Source of the DNA: Saprospiraceae bacterium
GTDB taxonomy: Bacteria; Bacteroidota; Bacteroidia; Chitinophagales; Saprospiraceae
Direction: 5' to 3'
DNA length: 64,000 nt
Assembly: GCA_022841745.1 (NCBI GenBank)
Contig: JALHQW010000004.1
Location: 93,874 to 157,873, forward strand
The notes below the pieces were generated by a model. The model was not told the origin of the DNA. It saw only the letters and a program-made list of their open reading frames with translations, and searched no databases. Within the stretch, counting starts at the first letter, position 1. Each line of letters begins with the position of its first letter. A program made the translations under genes and the position numbers. Positions 26,501 to 33,560 of the stretch are shown piece by piece.

Positions 26501-27826
26501 CTGCGTGGAGGTGACGCCGGGCAGCAACTCCCAGACATAGCTCGTGGCGTTGGTGCTGTTGTTCTGGAAATAGACGGTCTGCCCCTGGCAAATGGCGATG
26601 GTGCCATTGGGCTGTGGGGGCGGCAGCGAGCCGATGAGGGCTTCGGGTTCTTCGAGGATTTCGACGCAGATGGAGGCTTCGCCGGAGCAGGTGGTTTGGG
26701 GGCAGGATATTTCAAATGGAAGCGAGGCTGTACACCCTATTCCATTTGTGATTGTTACCGAATAGAAACCTGAACAAAGTCCAGAAATAGCATTCGAAGA
26801 GGTAGAACCATTACTCCAAAGATATTCATAGGGAGGGATGTAAGGGCCTTCAACGCTAACTCCCATTAAGCCATCACAAGCATTACAAACAGTTTCATGA
26901 CTAACTGTTGAAGGACTAACTGAAAGCCAACAATCATTGGAGTTGTTGGAAACTATTGAAAATGAACATGTTGAGATTGACCCTACATTATCAGTAAATA
27001 CTACTGCATAGCTGTCAGGCGGCATTGATTGAAACCATGATATTCCACTAGGAATTTGCGAATTGACCATATAACCTGTATTTGTTCCAGTAATAGAAAC
27101 AGTGAATGGTTGAACTCCGCCATCCAAGTGGTTTATATAACCTATTCCACCTGCATTAGTAGGGAAAGGGGTACCACTCCATTGACCACAACCCATAATA
27201 ATTGGCTCATTCGAACTTACTCCCCCCGCCACCACGCTCACCTGCCCCTGCCCCGGCGCTCCCCATTCCACGGTCACGGTATTGCCGTTTGGCGTGAAGT
27301 TCTCGGCGCCCTGCACCGACCAAGTGACGGGCGTGCCAGCGGGCACCCCCGTCACCTCATAAACTGCCGTGCCGAAGGCGCAGATTTTTTCGCAAGCCGA
27401 GGCGGAGGGGTCACCCGTGCTGTCCACCGGGCAGGAGGCAATGGTGGGGCGGATGGTGGGGTTGAGGGCGGTGGTGAAGCTGACCTGCGTTTCAACGAAG
27501 AACTGGAAGAAGTCGCCATTATTTGTGGAAGCAATTCCGCTTGCCGAAATGATTGCGCTGCCACCTGGGTTGGGGTTGGGCGCACTGTCGTTGCAATAGG
27601 TAAAATTATTGCCGCTCCCACCACTGACGGGACCTGAGTTCCAGATAATGGTCTCGATTTGCACCGAGGAATCGGTGAAAACGACCGAGTATTCGCCACA
27701 TTCGCCTAGGCAAAGCACTGTCGGGCCGACGATTTCTGGATCAATGGATGGTTGGGCAAACAAGGGGTTGGGAAGATAGAGGCATAGCGCCAAGAGCGGG
27801 AATACAAGTAAGCGCATTCTTTTCAT
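20528..27826 (-). CDS. giant PKD/Ig-like surface protein with T9SS type B sorting domain
   Basis: The product is 2432 residues. A signal peptide (LLVFPLLALCLYLPNPLFA) leads into many beta-sandwich modules, including at least three clear PKD domains (YFGDGSTSTADNPPPHTY near 1125, WNFGDPTSGAPNAS near 1222 and YWNFGDPTSGNGNTS near 1302). An SdrD-B-like segment (ILGEVYFDVNQNGVID, near 1680) follows, then about eight ~60-residue tandem repeats (about 1770-2180). The type B gliding-motility C-terminal domain starts LIYLPNSFSPNGDGIND (near 2342) and ends GDISLVR. It should be exported by T9SS and exposed on the surface, probably as an adhesin. The coding DNA for about residues 200-375 (26700-27230) is clearly more AT-rich than the rest, a sign of mosaic origin. 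The gene is alone on this strand. Confidence 0.9.
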   Translation of the reverse strand: MKRMRLLVFPLLALCLYLPNPLFAQPSIDPEIVGPTVLCLGECGEYSVVFTDSSVQIETIIWNSGPVSGGSGNNFTYCNDSAPNPNPGGSAIISASGIASTNNGDFFQFFVETQVSFTTALNPTIRPTIASCPVDSTGDPSASACEKICAFGTAVYEVTGVPAGTPVTWSVQGAENFTPNGNTVTVEWGAPGQGQVSVVAGGVSSNEPIIMGCGQWSGTPFPTNAGGIGYINHLDGGVQPFTVSITGTNTGYMVNSQIPSGISWFQSMPPDSYAVVFTDNVGSISTCSFSIVSNNSNDCWLSVSPSTVSHETVCNACDGLMGVSVEGPYIPPYEYLWSNGSTSSNAISGLCSGFYSVTITNGIGCTASLPFEISCPQTTCSGEASICVEILEEPEALIGSLPPPQPNGTIAICQGQTVYFQNNSTNATSYVWELLPGVTSTQFEPSQTYNIPGSYIVSLIARNECYCSDTAFVEIYVLPADVPEILCTGTICEGETVTYSTDASCSGYTWALMGSYNILDGGGPSDNFITVEWLAGPEGTISLTTSGCAGVTCPLPNVVPIPIVSDNVEIQGPNKVCEGSTEEYYIPDYQGTTINWTVLGSGNIKNGQGTERITVNWYGAANLGNPQRVIVEFDNCYLGCSGRDTLNVNIVPGFYMTGPIEVCASTSGSYQTRNTITDVLIPANWQVINSSGTVVWSSPAATNTASIPFNFPPGDYTVHAEAASASSFCTDGYDIFIELKAAPPAPTAILGENEICPATAYAYEAVGLPTTDFTWTFTGGAPANFGGNPATVIWNATGPYSVSVVQTATTGLACTSPPANLAVGPIPAFSITGDAQVCKEQSGTCTVPFFENIDYQWVISPATAGTVINGAGTEQAEVLWHTDGPATVSVTVCGATQTFNVTVLPLPEPFVPNVLTCVGQTTSVSTSVAYATYIWKDNAGTTVSTLANPALGPGYYEVEVTDANGCMGDTIFVVETNPAPNVSISTPSYPALCPGGAGATLYATQSSPAYSYQWQFNGTNVGTNSPSYNGTQPGDYQVIATDVNGCTAVSNIITLVDCAAVGGTCVAGVCLGLGGGPPIPGGGCVPGGTVNFTFSTTANCNVLSFTNTSTNFVPGSFTWYFGDGSTSTADNPPPHTYSNEGYYTVLLVGSVNSVPPGSACQLFVFYDVLIPVDADFEVANACPGAPAQFTDRSVFISPASITDWDWNFGDPTSGAPNASTLQNPTHSFATAGNYTVTLTITEASGCTVTTTQQVTVFTPPAVSFSLPSATCENTSLPFDAIVGNNVASVYWNFGDPTSGNGNTSELVNAFHEFDAPGSYAVQLTALSIEGCTNSFTSNMAITPNTLAGNIVASPPSPLCEGESTTLTAPAGGVSWLWSNNSTINNISISESGVYTVTLTSSTGCTYAPPPATVEVFGEPNGIIKGVEYNEFGQPVAFFENSQSVCAGEAVNLIVQGSLNNSYAWSSGETGDALEFSEDKGNLLPVGTHVFNVTVTDATTGCTATEGPFTVTVNPLPTVAINSSPAGFLCENTNATLSVVGPVGTNNYQWNTGETGTSIAVFAGGTYFATVINPFGCKAQSNEITIQNAPDVDLVPAGCHTRCQPDTMCLPTVPNIASYQWLFNGSPMSAPNGTFSDPIFTQSGEYSVVMTDVYGCTSTSAVLTLDLFPGFGDILGEVYFDVNQNGVIDGPDTLVSGINIFLNNGTVNIDTVTSTVSTGYNFVDILSTDYDLYLDSLNLPAGWTAVWSSSSITLSGCDVEEQFDWLLTSNCAATTGSETLTACPGESATYAGTPVPAGTSMDFTLTNFQGCDSIVTVTVLKLATSTGSETLTACPGESATYAGTPVPAGSSMDFTLTNYLGCDSIVTVTVTPLPAPSSSVALSACLGDFAMYNGTPLPPGTDALFLYPSAQGCDSVVNVTVALLAASASTVNLSACTGETASYNGAIIPAGTSQPFTFTNWLGCDSVVTVMVAELTASTGAESLSACPGTSATYAGTPIPAGGSMDFTLTNWLNCDSVVTVSVATLPAGVMTIDAIACTGGFYDYNGNQVPAGGSQVFYETNQWGCLDTVIVGVVAMPTSASSLQLVACPGETATYNGTPVPTGTSMDFPFTNWLNCDSIVTVTAVAAQSDTIQLALQVCEGETVVYNGQELAANETYDWIGMNQVGCDSVVQVSVTALPSVSYDLVASQICWNALNGSIAVGNIQGSTVPYQFSLNGTAFQADTLFIGLPPGEYSVLLQDQNNCVFEETTTIGAVPPITVESEDKTLVCGGTVLLNPLVSSELPLTWQWADSTGVISTEAEITVSIPGIYVFTVSNNCEAANGQVRVMAEDLSVNRLIYLPNSFSPNGDGINDCYQGFVKPDLDVLSYELMIFDRWGEQLFQTTDINGCWDGKLRDKDMNPGVMVYWMTLEARNCDGKVERIFRKGDISLVR
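21290..22530 (-). repeat. eightfold ~60-residue tandem repeat in the giant surface protein
   Basis: Each unit follows the pattern LxACxGExAxYxGTPVPAG, a short stretch, then FTxTNxxGCDSVVTVTV. Two units (near 22261-22380 and 22385-22510) are nearly identical in DNA, while the others have diverged. Each unit has two Cys (ACxG and GCDS) that could form a disulfide. Two units contain the 20-bp palindrome GCCGGAACTGGGGTTCCGGC (22287-22306 and 22440-22459). Copy number is likely to vary between strains by recombination (inference). Confidence 0.85.
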
Positions 27827-28009
27827 CTTAGGAAAATTTGTGTGTAATCGGTTGAAAATCTGTCCATTGCAGGATTAACCTGCGGTCATAGCTGTCGTTT
27901 GAGCAATTGGTGGGCTACGAAGTTAGCAGTTAATACTGGGATTAAGAAAGCATTGTGTCCATTTGGTGGATTTTTGACAAATGGCGGCCCATCTGTAACA
28001 ATGATTGTG

Positions 28010-28017
28010 TAATTTTG
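28010..28017 (+). promoter_or_regulatory. TAnnTTTG promoter-like box
   Basis: TAATTTTG matches the Bacteroidetes -7 consensus exactly and lies 62 bp before the PD40 gene start, in the divergent spacer after the giant gene. No TTTG was found at the expected -33 spacing, so this is weak. Confidence 0.3.
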
Positions 28018-28079
28018 TGTTACAGTACGCTTTCCGTGCTATTCAAAACCCAAGTGAATAACACCAACGATGATCAGCA

Positions 28080-29288
28080 ATGAACCTTGAACATTTCCTG
28101 AAAAAAGTGGGGGTATTGTGTTTTCTTGCGGCCCAAGCCGTTGCGCAGACCCAGCCCTACCGCCCTATACAGCTGGTTTCCAGTACCAGCGAAGGCGACG
28201 CCATCGCCCTTGCCGATGCCAACCTATACCTTGGCGGCTCCTCCATCGCTCCTTGCAGGTATGGCGACCGGGTCTATTTCACGTCCATCCAGTCCAGCAA
28301 AAACAAGAAGCTCAGTCGGATTTATTCAGCCGTTGGCAAAGAAAAAGCACAGCTCCTGCCCTTAAACCCCAAGGACGAGCAAATCAATATCGCCCATTTG
28401 GCCTTCAATGTGACCGGCAACCGGGTTTATTACACACAAAGCAGGGAGCCAAAGCCCGGCAACCCCGCCCAAAGCGAGCTTTGGTACTGCAACAAGACTT
28501 TTGACGGCAAGTGGGGCAATGCCGAGAAACTGCCCAACCATATCAACGTCGCTGGCAGTTCGGCCAAAGACCCAACCATTGGCTTTGATTTCACAACGAG
28601 AAAAGAAGTGCTGTTCTTTAGCTCCAACCGTCCCGGTGGCAAGGGAGGCTACGATATTTGGTACTGTACCATAGAACCCGATGGTCAGTTTGGCGAGCTG
28701 ATCAACTTCCCCTTCAATACATCCGTTGACGATGTGTCGCCCCATTTTTTCAGCCAGCGTCAAACCCTGTTCTTCAGTTCCAACGTGATTACTGGCCTGG
28801 GTGGGTTTGACATCTACCAGTCTAAACGAGCCGAGAACGGCACCTGGGGCAAACTGGAGGACCTTCCCCAAATCAATTCCACCTTCGACGAAACCTATTT
28901 CTTCCACCATCCGCAAAGCCAAACGAGCTATTTTAGCTCCAATCGCCCCAGCATCAACTGCAAGGGGAATATTTACAACTGCACGGACTTCTCCATCTAC
29001 ACCGCTCAATTGGGCGCCAACCTCGTCGTAAAGATATTCAACGACCTTGACGGCTCCACGCTATTTGGCTGCAACATCGAACTGGAGGACATCAGCACGG
29101 GTCAACTCCAAAGCCTCGTCCTCAATTCGGAAAAAAATGTGCTGCAAATGCCCATCTTCCCCGAAAAAAACTACCGCCTTATCGTGAGCAGGCAAGGTTT
29201 CTATCCCGTTTCGCTCCAACTTCAAACCGCTGCCTACAGTTATTTCCAAACTGTGGAACAAAACATCATGATGAAGCCCATGCGGTGA
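28080..29288 (+). CDS. PD40 beta-propeller protein, probably periplasmic
   Basis: The product is 402 residues with a signal peptide (VGVLCFLAAQAVAQ). At least four PD40/WD40-like blades are visible: RVYFTSIQSS, RVYYTQSRE...ELWYC, VLFFSSNRPGGKGGYDIWY and LFFSSNVITGLGGFDIYQS, plus SYFSSNRPSINCKGN. Each carries the FFSSNRxGGxGGxDIW-type hallmark. The last ~80 residues (LVVKIFNDLDGSTLFGCNIE onward) resemble a carboxypeptidase-regulatory-like beta-sandwich. The order PD40 then regulatory-like domain recalls PorE-type T9SS envelope proteins, but the OmpA peptidoglycan-binding domain of those is absent. No T9SS sorting domain was seen. A role in the cell envelope is inference. Confidence 0.75.
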   Translation: MNLEHFLKKVGVLCFLAAQAVAQTQPYRPIQLVSSTSEGDAIALADANLYLGGSSIAPCRYGDRVYFTSIQSSKNKKLSRIYSAVGKEKAQLLPLNPKDEQINIAHLAFNVTGNRVYYTQSREPKPGNPAQSELWYCNKTFDGKWGNAEKLPNHINVAGSSAKDPTIGFDFTTRKEVLFFSSNRPGGKGGYDIWYCTIEPDGQFGELINFPFNTSVDDVSPHFFSQRQTLFFSSNVITGLGGFDIYQSKRAENGTWGKLEDLPQINSTFDETYFFHHPQSQTSYFSSNRPSINCKGNIYNCTDFSIYTAQLGANLVVKIFNDLDGSTLFGCNIELEDISTGQLQSLVLNSEKNVLQMPIFPEKNYRLIVSRQGFYPVSLQLQTAAYSYFQTVEQNIMMKPMR

Positions 29289-29296
29289 GGTTTTAA

Positions 29297-29368
29297 ATTG
29301 TTGGATTGTTGAAATTGTTAGATTGTTGATGGGGTGCACCTATAACAATCCAACAATTCAACAATCCC
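29297..29368. repeat. TTGTTGGATTGTTG inverted repeat
   Basis: AAATTGTTGGATTGTTGAAA and related words on the left are answered by AACAATCCAACAATTCAACA on the right, giving a hairpin about 70 bp long. It lies directly downstream of the PD40 gene and upstream of clpB. Confidence 0.65.
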
Positions 29369-29542
29369 CCATCCGCTTTTCAACTCAGTTCGTCCATTCT
29401 CCTTCCCAGTTTTTTTTAAAAAACTACCTTTGCCGAATCAGTTGGCAGTTAGGCAGTCGGCAGGCCTTGTCCCGATTTTCCGGGATGGCAGTCATTGCGA
29501 AAGTAACGCAAAAGCCAGCATCCAGTATCCAGCATCCAAGAA

Positions 29543-32350
29543 ATGACTTACGACAATTTCACCATCAAAGCCCAAGACGCTATCCTGAAGGCACAGCAAA
29601 TTGCAGCTGCCAATAGCCAGCAAAGCGTGGACACCTCCCACCTCATAAGAGGCATCATCGAAACCGATGAGCACGTGGCCACTTTTTTGTTCGAAAAATG
29701 CAATATAGACATGGGCGTGTTGCAGCGGCAATTGGAGACGCTCATCCAACTCACGCCCAAGGTCAGCAACACCGAAAAGCAGTTCCTCACGCCAGAGGCC
29801 AACAAGGCATTGGCACGTGCGAAGAAGATGCTCGCCGATTTCGGCGACGAGTACATTAGCATCGAATTGGTGATGATGGGCATCTTGCAAGGCGAGGACA
29901 AAGCGGGCAAGCTGCTCAAAATGCTCGGTGCAGATGATGATTTGCTCCGCAAAGCCATCAACGACCTGCGCAAGGGTGAAAAAGTGACCGAACAGAGCAG
30001 CGATGAGCAGTTCAACGCCCTCACCAAGTTCGCCGTAAACCTGAACGCACAGGCCGAAAACGGCAAGCTCGACCCCATCGTGGGGCGTGACGAGGAAATC
30101 CGGCGGGTGCTCCACATCCTTTCCCGAAGGAAGAAGAACAATCCCATCCTCGTCGGCGACGCCGGGGTGGGCAAGACAGCCATCGTGGAGGGCATCGCCT
30201 GGCGCATCATCAAGCAGGATGTGCCGGAGAATTTGCGGAGCAAGAAAATATTCACCCTCGAAATCTCCTCGCTCATCGCTGGCGCAAAATACAAGGGCGA
30301 GTTCGAGGAGCGCCTCAAAGCCGTCATCAAGCAGGTGCAGAACGCCAACGGCGAAATCATCCTGTTCATTGACGAAATACACACCCTCGTGGGCGCTGGC
30401 GGCGGCAACGGCGCCATGGATGCCGCCAATATCCTGAAGCCCGCCCTGGCCCGTGGCGAACTGCGCACCATCGGCGCCACCACCTCGGACGAGTACCAAA
30501 AGCATTTTGAAAAAGACCAGGCCCTCGTGCGCCGTTTCCAGAAAGTGCTCATCGAGGAGCCGAGCGTGGAGGACACCATCTCCATCCTACGTGGCGTGCA
30601 GGAGAAGTACGAGGTTTATCATAAAATCGCCATCAGCGACGAGGCGCTTGTGGCCGCTGCCGAGCTTTCTCACCGCTATGTGGCCGACCGCCACTTGCCC
30701 GACAAGGCCATTGACCTCATTGACGAAGCTGCCGCAAAGCTGCGCCTCGAATTAGATTCGGTGCCGGAAGTGGTGGACGAATGGGACCGCAAGGTGCGCC
30801 AGCTCGAAATCGAAAAAGAGGCGCTTAAAGGCGAGGGAGCTGCCAATAAATTGCAGACCATCAACGGCCTCATCGCCAATGCCCGTGAGAAGCGGGACAG
30901 CCTTCGGGCCGCCTGGAAGAACGAAAAGGAAATCGTGGAGACGATGCAGGGCATCAAAAAGCGGGTGGAGGAATTGGAACAGCAGGCCGAGAAATTGGAG
31001 CGTGGGGGCGACCTCGAAGCCGTGGCCAAGATCCGCTACGGCGACCTGCCCGCCGAGCAGAAGGCGCTGAAAGAGGCAGAAGCCAAATTGGCGAAGCTAC
31101 CCGAAGACGCCCGCTTCACCAACGACAGCGTCACCGCCGACGACATCGCCAATATCGTGGCACGCTGGACGGGCATCCCCGTCAGCCGGATGATGCAGAG
31201 CGAGCGAGAGAAACTGCTGAAACTGGAGGACGAACTGCACAAGCGCCTCATTGGGCAGCAGGCTGCCGTGAAGGCCGTCAGTGACGCCGTGCGCCGCAGC
31301 AGGGCGGGCCTGCAGGACGAGAACCGGCCCATCGGTTCCTTCATCTTCCTCGGCCCGACGGGGGTGGGCAAAACGGAACTCGCCAAGGCATTGGCCGAGG
31401 TGCTGTTCAGCGACGAGCACGCCATCGTGCGCATTGACATGAGCGAATACCAGGAGAAGCACACCGTGAGCCGCCTCGTGGGCGCCCCTCCCGGCTATAT
31501 CGGCTACGACGAGGGCGGCCAACTCACCGAGGCCGTGCGCCGCAGGCCCTACTCTATCATCCTGCTCGATGAAATAGAGAAGGCGCACCCGGACACCTTC
31601 AACATACTGCTCCAAGTGCTGGACGAGGGCCGCTTGACCGACAACAAGGGCCGCACCGCCAGTTTCAAGAATAGCATCGTCATCATGACGAGCAATATGG
31701 GCGCTGAAAAAATCCTCGAAAACTTCGAGGACCTGGACGCCCTCGGCGAGAAGCACCGGGCCGAAATCATCGCCACGACCAAGGAAGAAGTGTTGGCCAC
31801 CTTGAAGGAGAACCTGCGGCCTGAGTTCCTCAACCGCATAGACGAGACCATTGTTTTCACGCCACTTTCCAAGGCTGAAATCCGGCAGGTGCTGTATTTG
31901 TTGCTGCGAAAAACGGAGAAAATGCTCCAGCGCCAGGGTCTCGGTTTGTCGCTCACCGAGGGCGCATTGGACGTGCTCGGCGATGCGGGTTACGACCCAC
32001 AGTTCGGTGCCCGGCCCATGAAGCGGGCGCTGCAAGACCTCCTGATTGACGAACTCTCCAAGCATGTGCTGGGCGGGGAGTTTGCCGAAGGCGACACGGT
32101 GTATGTGGAGGCTGCCAATGGGGAGGAGTTGAAGTTTGGGAAAGCAATGGTTACTGGCGCAAAGCCTATTGGTGAGTGGATGGGCGGTGGAGTTGGCAGT
32201 TCGACAGGGGGCAGGGGGCAGTCAGGGGCTGGAGCTGGCAAAAGTGCATCGCCGAAGCCCAAAAAAGGTGACGAAAGAGAGAAGCAGGTAGCGGATTTGG
32301 AAAAGGCGACGAAGGACGTGGAGGCGGCGGTAAAGGCGGTGAAGGAATAA
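29543..32350 (+). CDS. clpB: ClpB disaggregase (Hsp100 AAA+ ATPase)
   Basis: The product is 935 residues, longer than the usual ~860. The order is: Clp N-terminal repeats (1-145); AAA-1 with Walker A GDAGVGKT (205-212) and Walker B IILFIDE (272-278); a coiled-coil middle domain (about 410-525); AAA-2 with Walker A GPTGVGKT (604-611) and Walker B IILLDEIEKAHP; and the D2 C-domain (GARPMKRALQ). ClpB rescues aggregated proteins with DnaK in the cytoplasm. The last ~75 residues are an unusual tail: a Gly/Ser linker (GGGVGSSTGGRGQSG), a Lys/Pro patch and a helix ending in KATKDVEAAVKAVKE. A diverged copy of the 3'-most 72 bp recurs at 33237-33308. Heat-shock control is expected but no operator was recognised. 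Confidence 0.97.
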   Translation: MTYDNFTIKAQDAILKAQQIAAANSQQSVDTSHLIRGIIETDEHVATFLFEKCNIDMGVLQRQLETLIQLTPKVSNTEKQFLTPEANKALARAKKMLADFGDEYISIELVMMGILQGEDKAGKLLKMLGADDDLLRKAINDLRKGEKVTEQSSDEQFNALTKFAVNLNAQAENGKLDPIVGRDEEIRRVLHILSRRKKNNPILVGDAGVGKTAIVEGIAWRIIKQDVPENLRSKKIFTLEISSLIAGAKYKGEFEERLKAVIKQVQNANGEIILFIDEIHTLVGAGGGNGAMDAANILKPALARGELRTIGATTSDEYQKHFEKDQALVRRFQKVLIEEPSVEDTISILRGVQEKYEVYHKIAISDEALVAAAELSHRYVADRHLPDKAIDLIDEAAAKLRLELDSVPEVVDEWDRKVRQLEIEKEALKGEGAANKLQTINGLIANAREKRDSLRAAWKNEKEIVETMQGIKKRVEELEQQAEKLERGGDLEAVAKIRYGDLPAEQKALKEAEAKLAKLPEDARFTNDSVTADDIANIVARWTGIPVSRMMQSEREKLLKLEDELHKRLIGQQAAVKAVSDAVRRSRAGLQDENRPIGSFIFLGPTGVGKTELAKALAEVLFSDEHAIVRIDMSEYQEKHTVSRLVGAPPGYIGYDEGGQLTEAVRRRPYSIILLDEIEKAHPDTFNILLQVLDEGRLTDNKGRTASFKNSIVIMTSNMGAEKILENFEDLDALGEKHRAEIIATTKEEVLATLKENLRPEFLNRIDETIVFTPLSKAEIRQVLYLLLRKTEKMLQRQGLGLSLTEGALDVLGDAGYDPQFGARPMKRALQDLLIDELSKHVLGGEFAEGDTVYVEAANGEELKFGKAMVTGAKPIGEWMGGGVGSSTGGRGQSGAGAGKSASPKPKKGDEREKQVADLEKATKDVEAAVKAVKE

Positions 32351-32382
32351 TGCACTGACAAAGGTTCAAAATCGAAGCACTG

Positions 32383-33210
32383 ATGGACAAGCACAAAATC
32401 AACGTACAAGGTTTATCCATTTCTATTGAGAAGAATGCCCGTGGTGATTATAACTCACTGACGGATATCGCCAAGCAGTCGGAGCGAAAGGCTGGCCTAA
32501 TCATCATTGACTGGCTGCGAAACCGCAGCACTTTGCGCTTTTTGGAAACTTGGGAACTTCGCTACAACCCCAGTTTTAAAGTTATGCAAATGCGTAACTT
32601 TAAAGAACAAGTGGATGATAGTCGTTTGGAAATCACGCCGCAACGATTCATCAAGGAGACTGGGGCTATTGGCTTGACATCCAAGGCAGGCCGCTACGGA
32701 GGCACCTATGCCCATCAGCACATCGCCTTGAATTTCTGTTAATGGATGAGCCCTGAATTTCAGGTCTATTTTGTTCAGGAATTTGAACGGCTGAAACAGG
32801 AGGAAGCTGAATTGTTGGGGCATTCTTGGAACCTTCGACGAGAACTCTCCAAGGCCAACTACCCCATACATACGGATGCAGTCCGGGAAAACCTCGTTCC
32901 GATGCTCGATTGGAACACGAATCGGGAAAAATTGCATTTTGCAAGCGAGGCTGATTTGCTGAATATGGCTGTTTTTGGAATGACTGCAAAACAATGGAGA
33001 GAGGCTAACCCCGACACCAAGGGCAATTTACGAGATTCGGCGACCGACGTGCAGTTGCAAGTGTTGGCAAACATGGAAAGCACCAATGCAACTTTGATTA
33101 ACATGGGTTTCACGAAAGAAGAACGTTATGCCAGCTTGTCGCAGCGGGCAGCCCGTGAGATGGAAATCCTAACGTCCACCAAAGCGATAGCGCTAAAGAA
33201 GAAGCTTTAA
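32383..33210 (+). pseudogene. KilA-N domain protein interrupted by one in-frame stop
   Basis: Two open frames (32383-32742 and 32746-33210) lie in the same reading frame, separated by a single TAA at 32740-32742. The first carries the KilA-N core (DYNSLTDIAKQ, LIIIDWLRNRSTLRFLETWE, GGTYAHQHIALNFC). The second resumes with W-MSPEFQVYFVQEFERLKQEE. In intact KilA-N proteins this junction reads ...AF(E/N)FxxW(I/M)SPEF, so the stop replaces one residue, easily a Ser TCA to TAA change. The full product would be 275 residues. The C-terminal part (TNREKLHFASEADLLNMAVFGMTAKQWREAN) resembles the tails seen in phage and mobile-element KilA-N proteins. The gene sits 32 bp after clpB. Confidence 0.8.
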
Positions 33211-33236
33211 GCATTGCCGTGGGCGAAATAAGCTGC

Positions 33237-33308
33237 GAGCAGCAGGTGGCCGATTTGGAAAAAGCGACCAAGGACGTTAAGGCGGCAGTGAAGGCGGTAA
33301 AGGAATAA
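33237..33308 (+). pseudogene. duplicated 3' tail of clpB
   Basis: These 72 bp align codon for codon with clpB 32279-32350. The peptide EQQVADLEKATKDVKAAVKAVKE differs from the ClpB end at two residues, and most of the nucleotide differences are at third positions. There is no start codon and no other clpB sequence nearby. The KilA-N pseudogene lies exactly between the two copies. This looks like an insertion that duplicated or displaced the clpB end, or a recombination scar. Confidence 0.75.
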
Positions 33309-33397
33309 CCATTTCGCCAATATTAGCAAAACCAATAAAGAGGCACCAACAACAAAGGTAGTTTCGTCACTAAGCGACATTTTAACCAAAAGCAATT

Positions 33398-33427
33398 TTT
33401 GGCAAAATACGGATTTTGCTACTTTTA
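33398..33427 (+). promoter_or_regulatory. Bacteroidetes-type promoter candidate
   Basis: TTTG at 33398-33401, then 18 bases, then TACTTTTA at 33420-33427, one base off TAnnTTTG. It would give a leader of about 125 bases before the ATG at 33561 of the PA-domain protein. Confidence 0.3.
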
Positions 33428-33560
33428 CCGCCCGAATCGGAGCAAGGCGCTCCTCACCTACAACCCATTCCTTTCAAATTGGCTTTACCAGAAGCCGGCG
33501 AACCAAGCCTTCGGGATGTTTCGGCGGCGTTTCTTCATTAATAACAAAACAATTTTCATC

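Noticed and set aside
29492..30505. Long minus-strand frame over the clpB start
   Set aside because: Antisense shadow of clpB; no start context and no domain.
33399..33560. Upstream extension of the PA-domain protein
   Set aside because: The ATG at 33561 is followed at once by a signal peptide; the 54 extra residues have none and overlap the promoter candidate.
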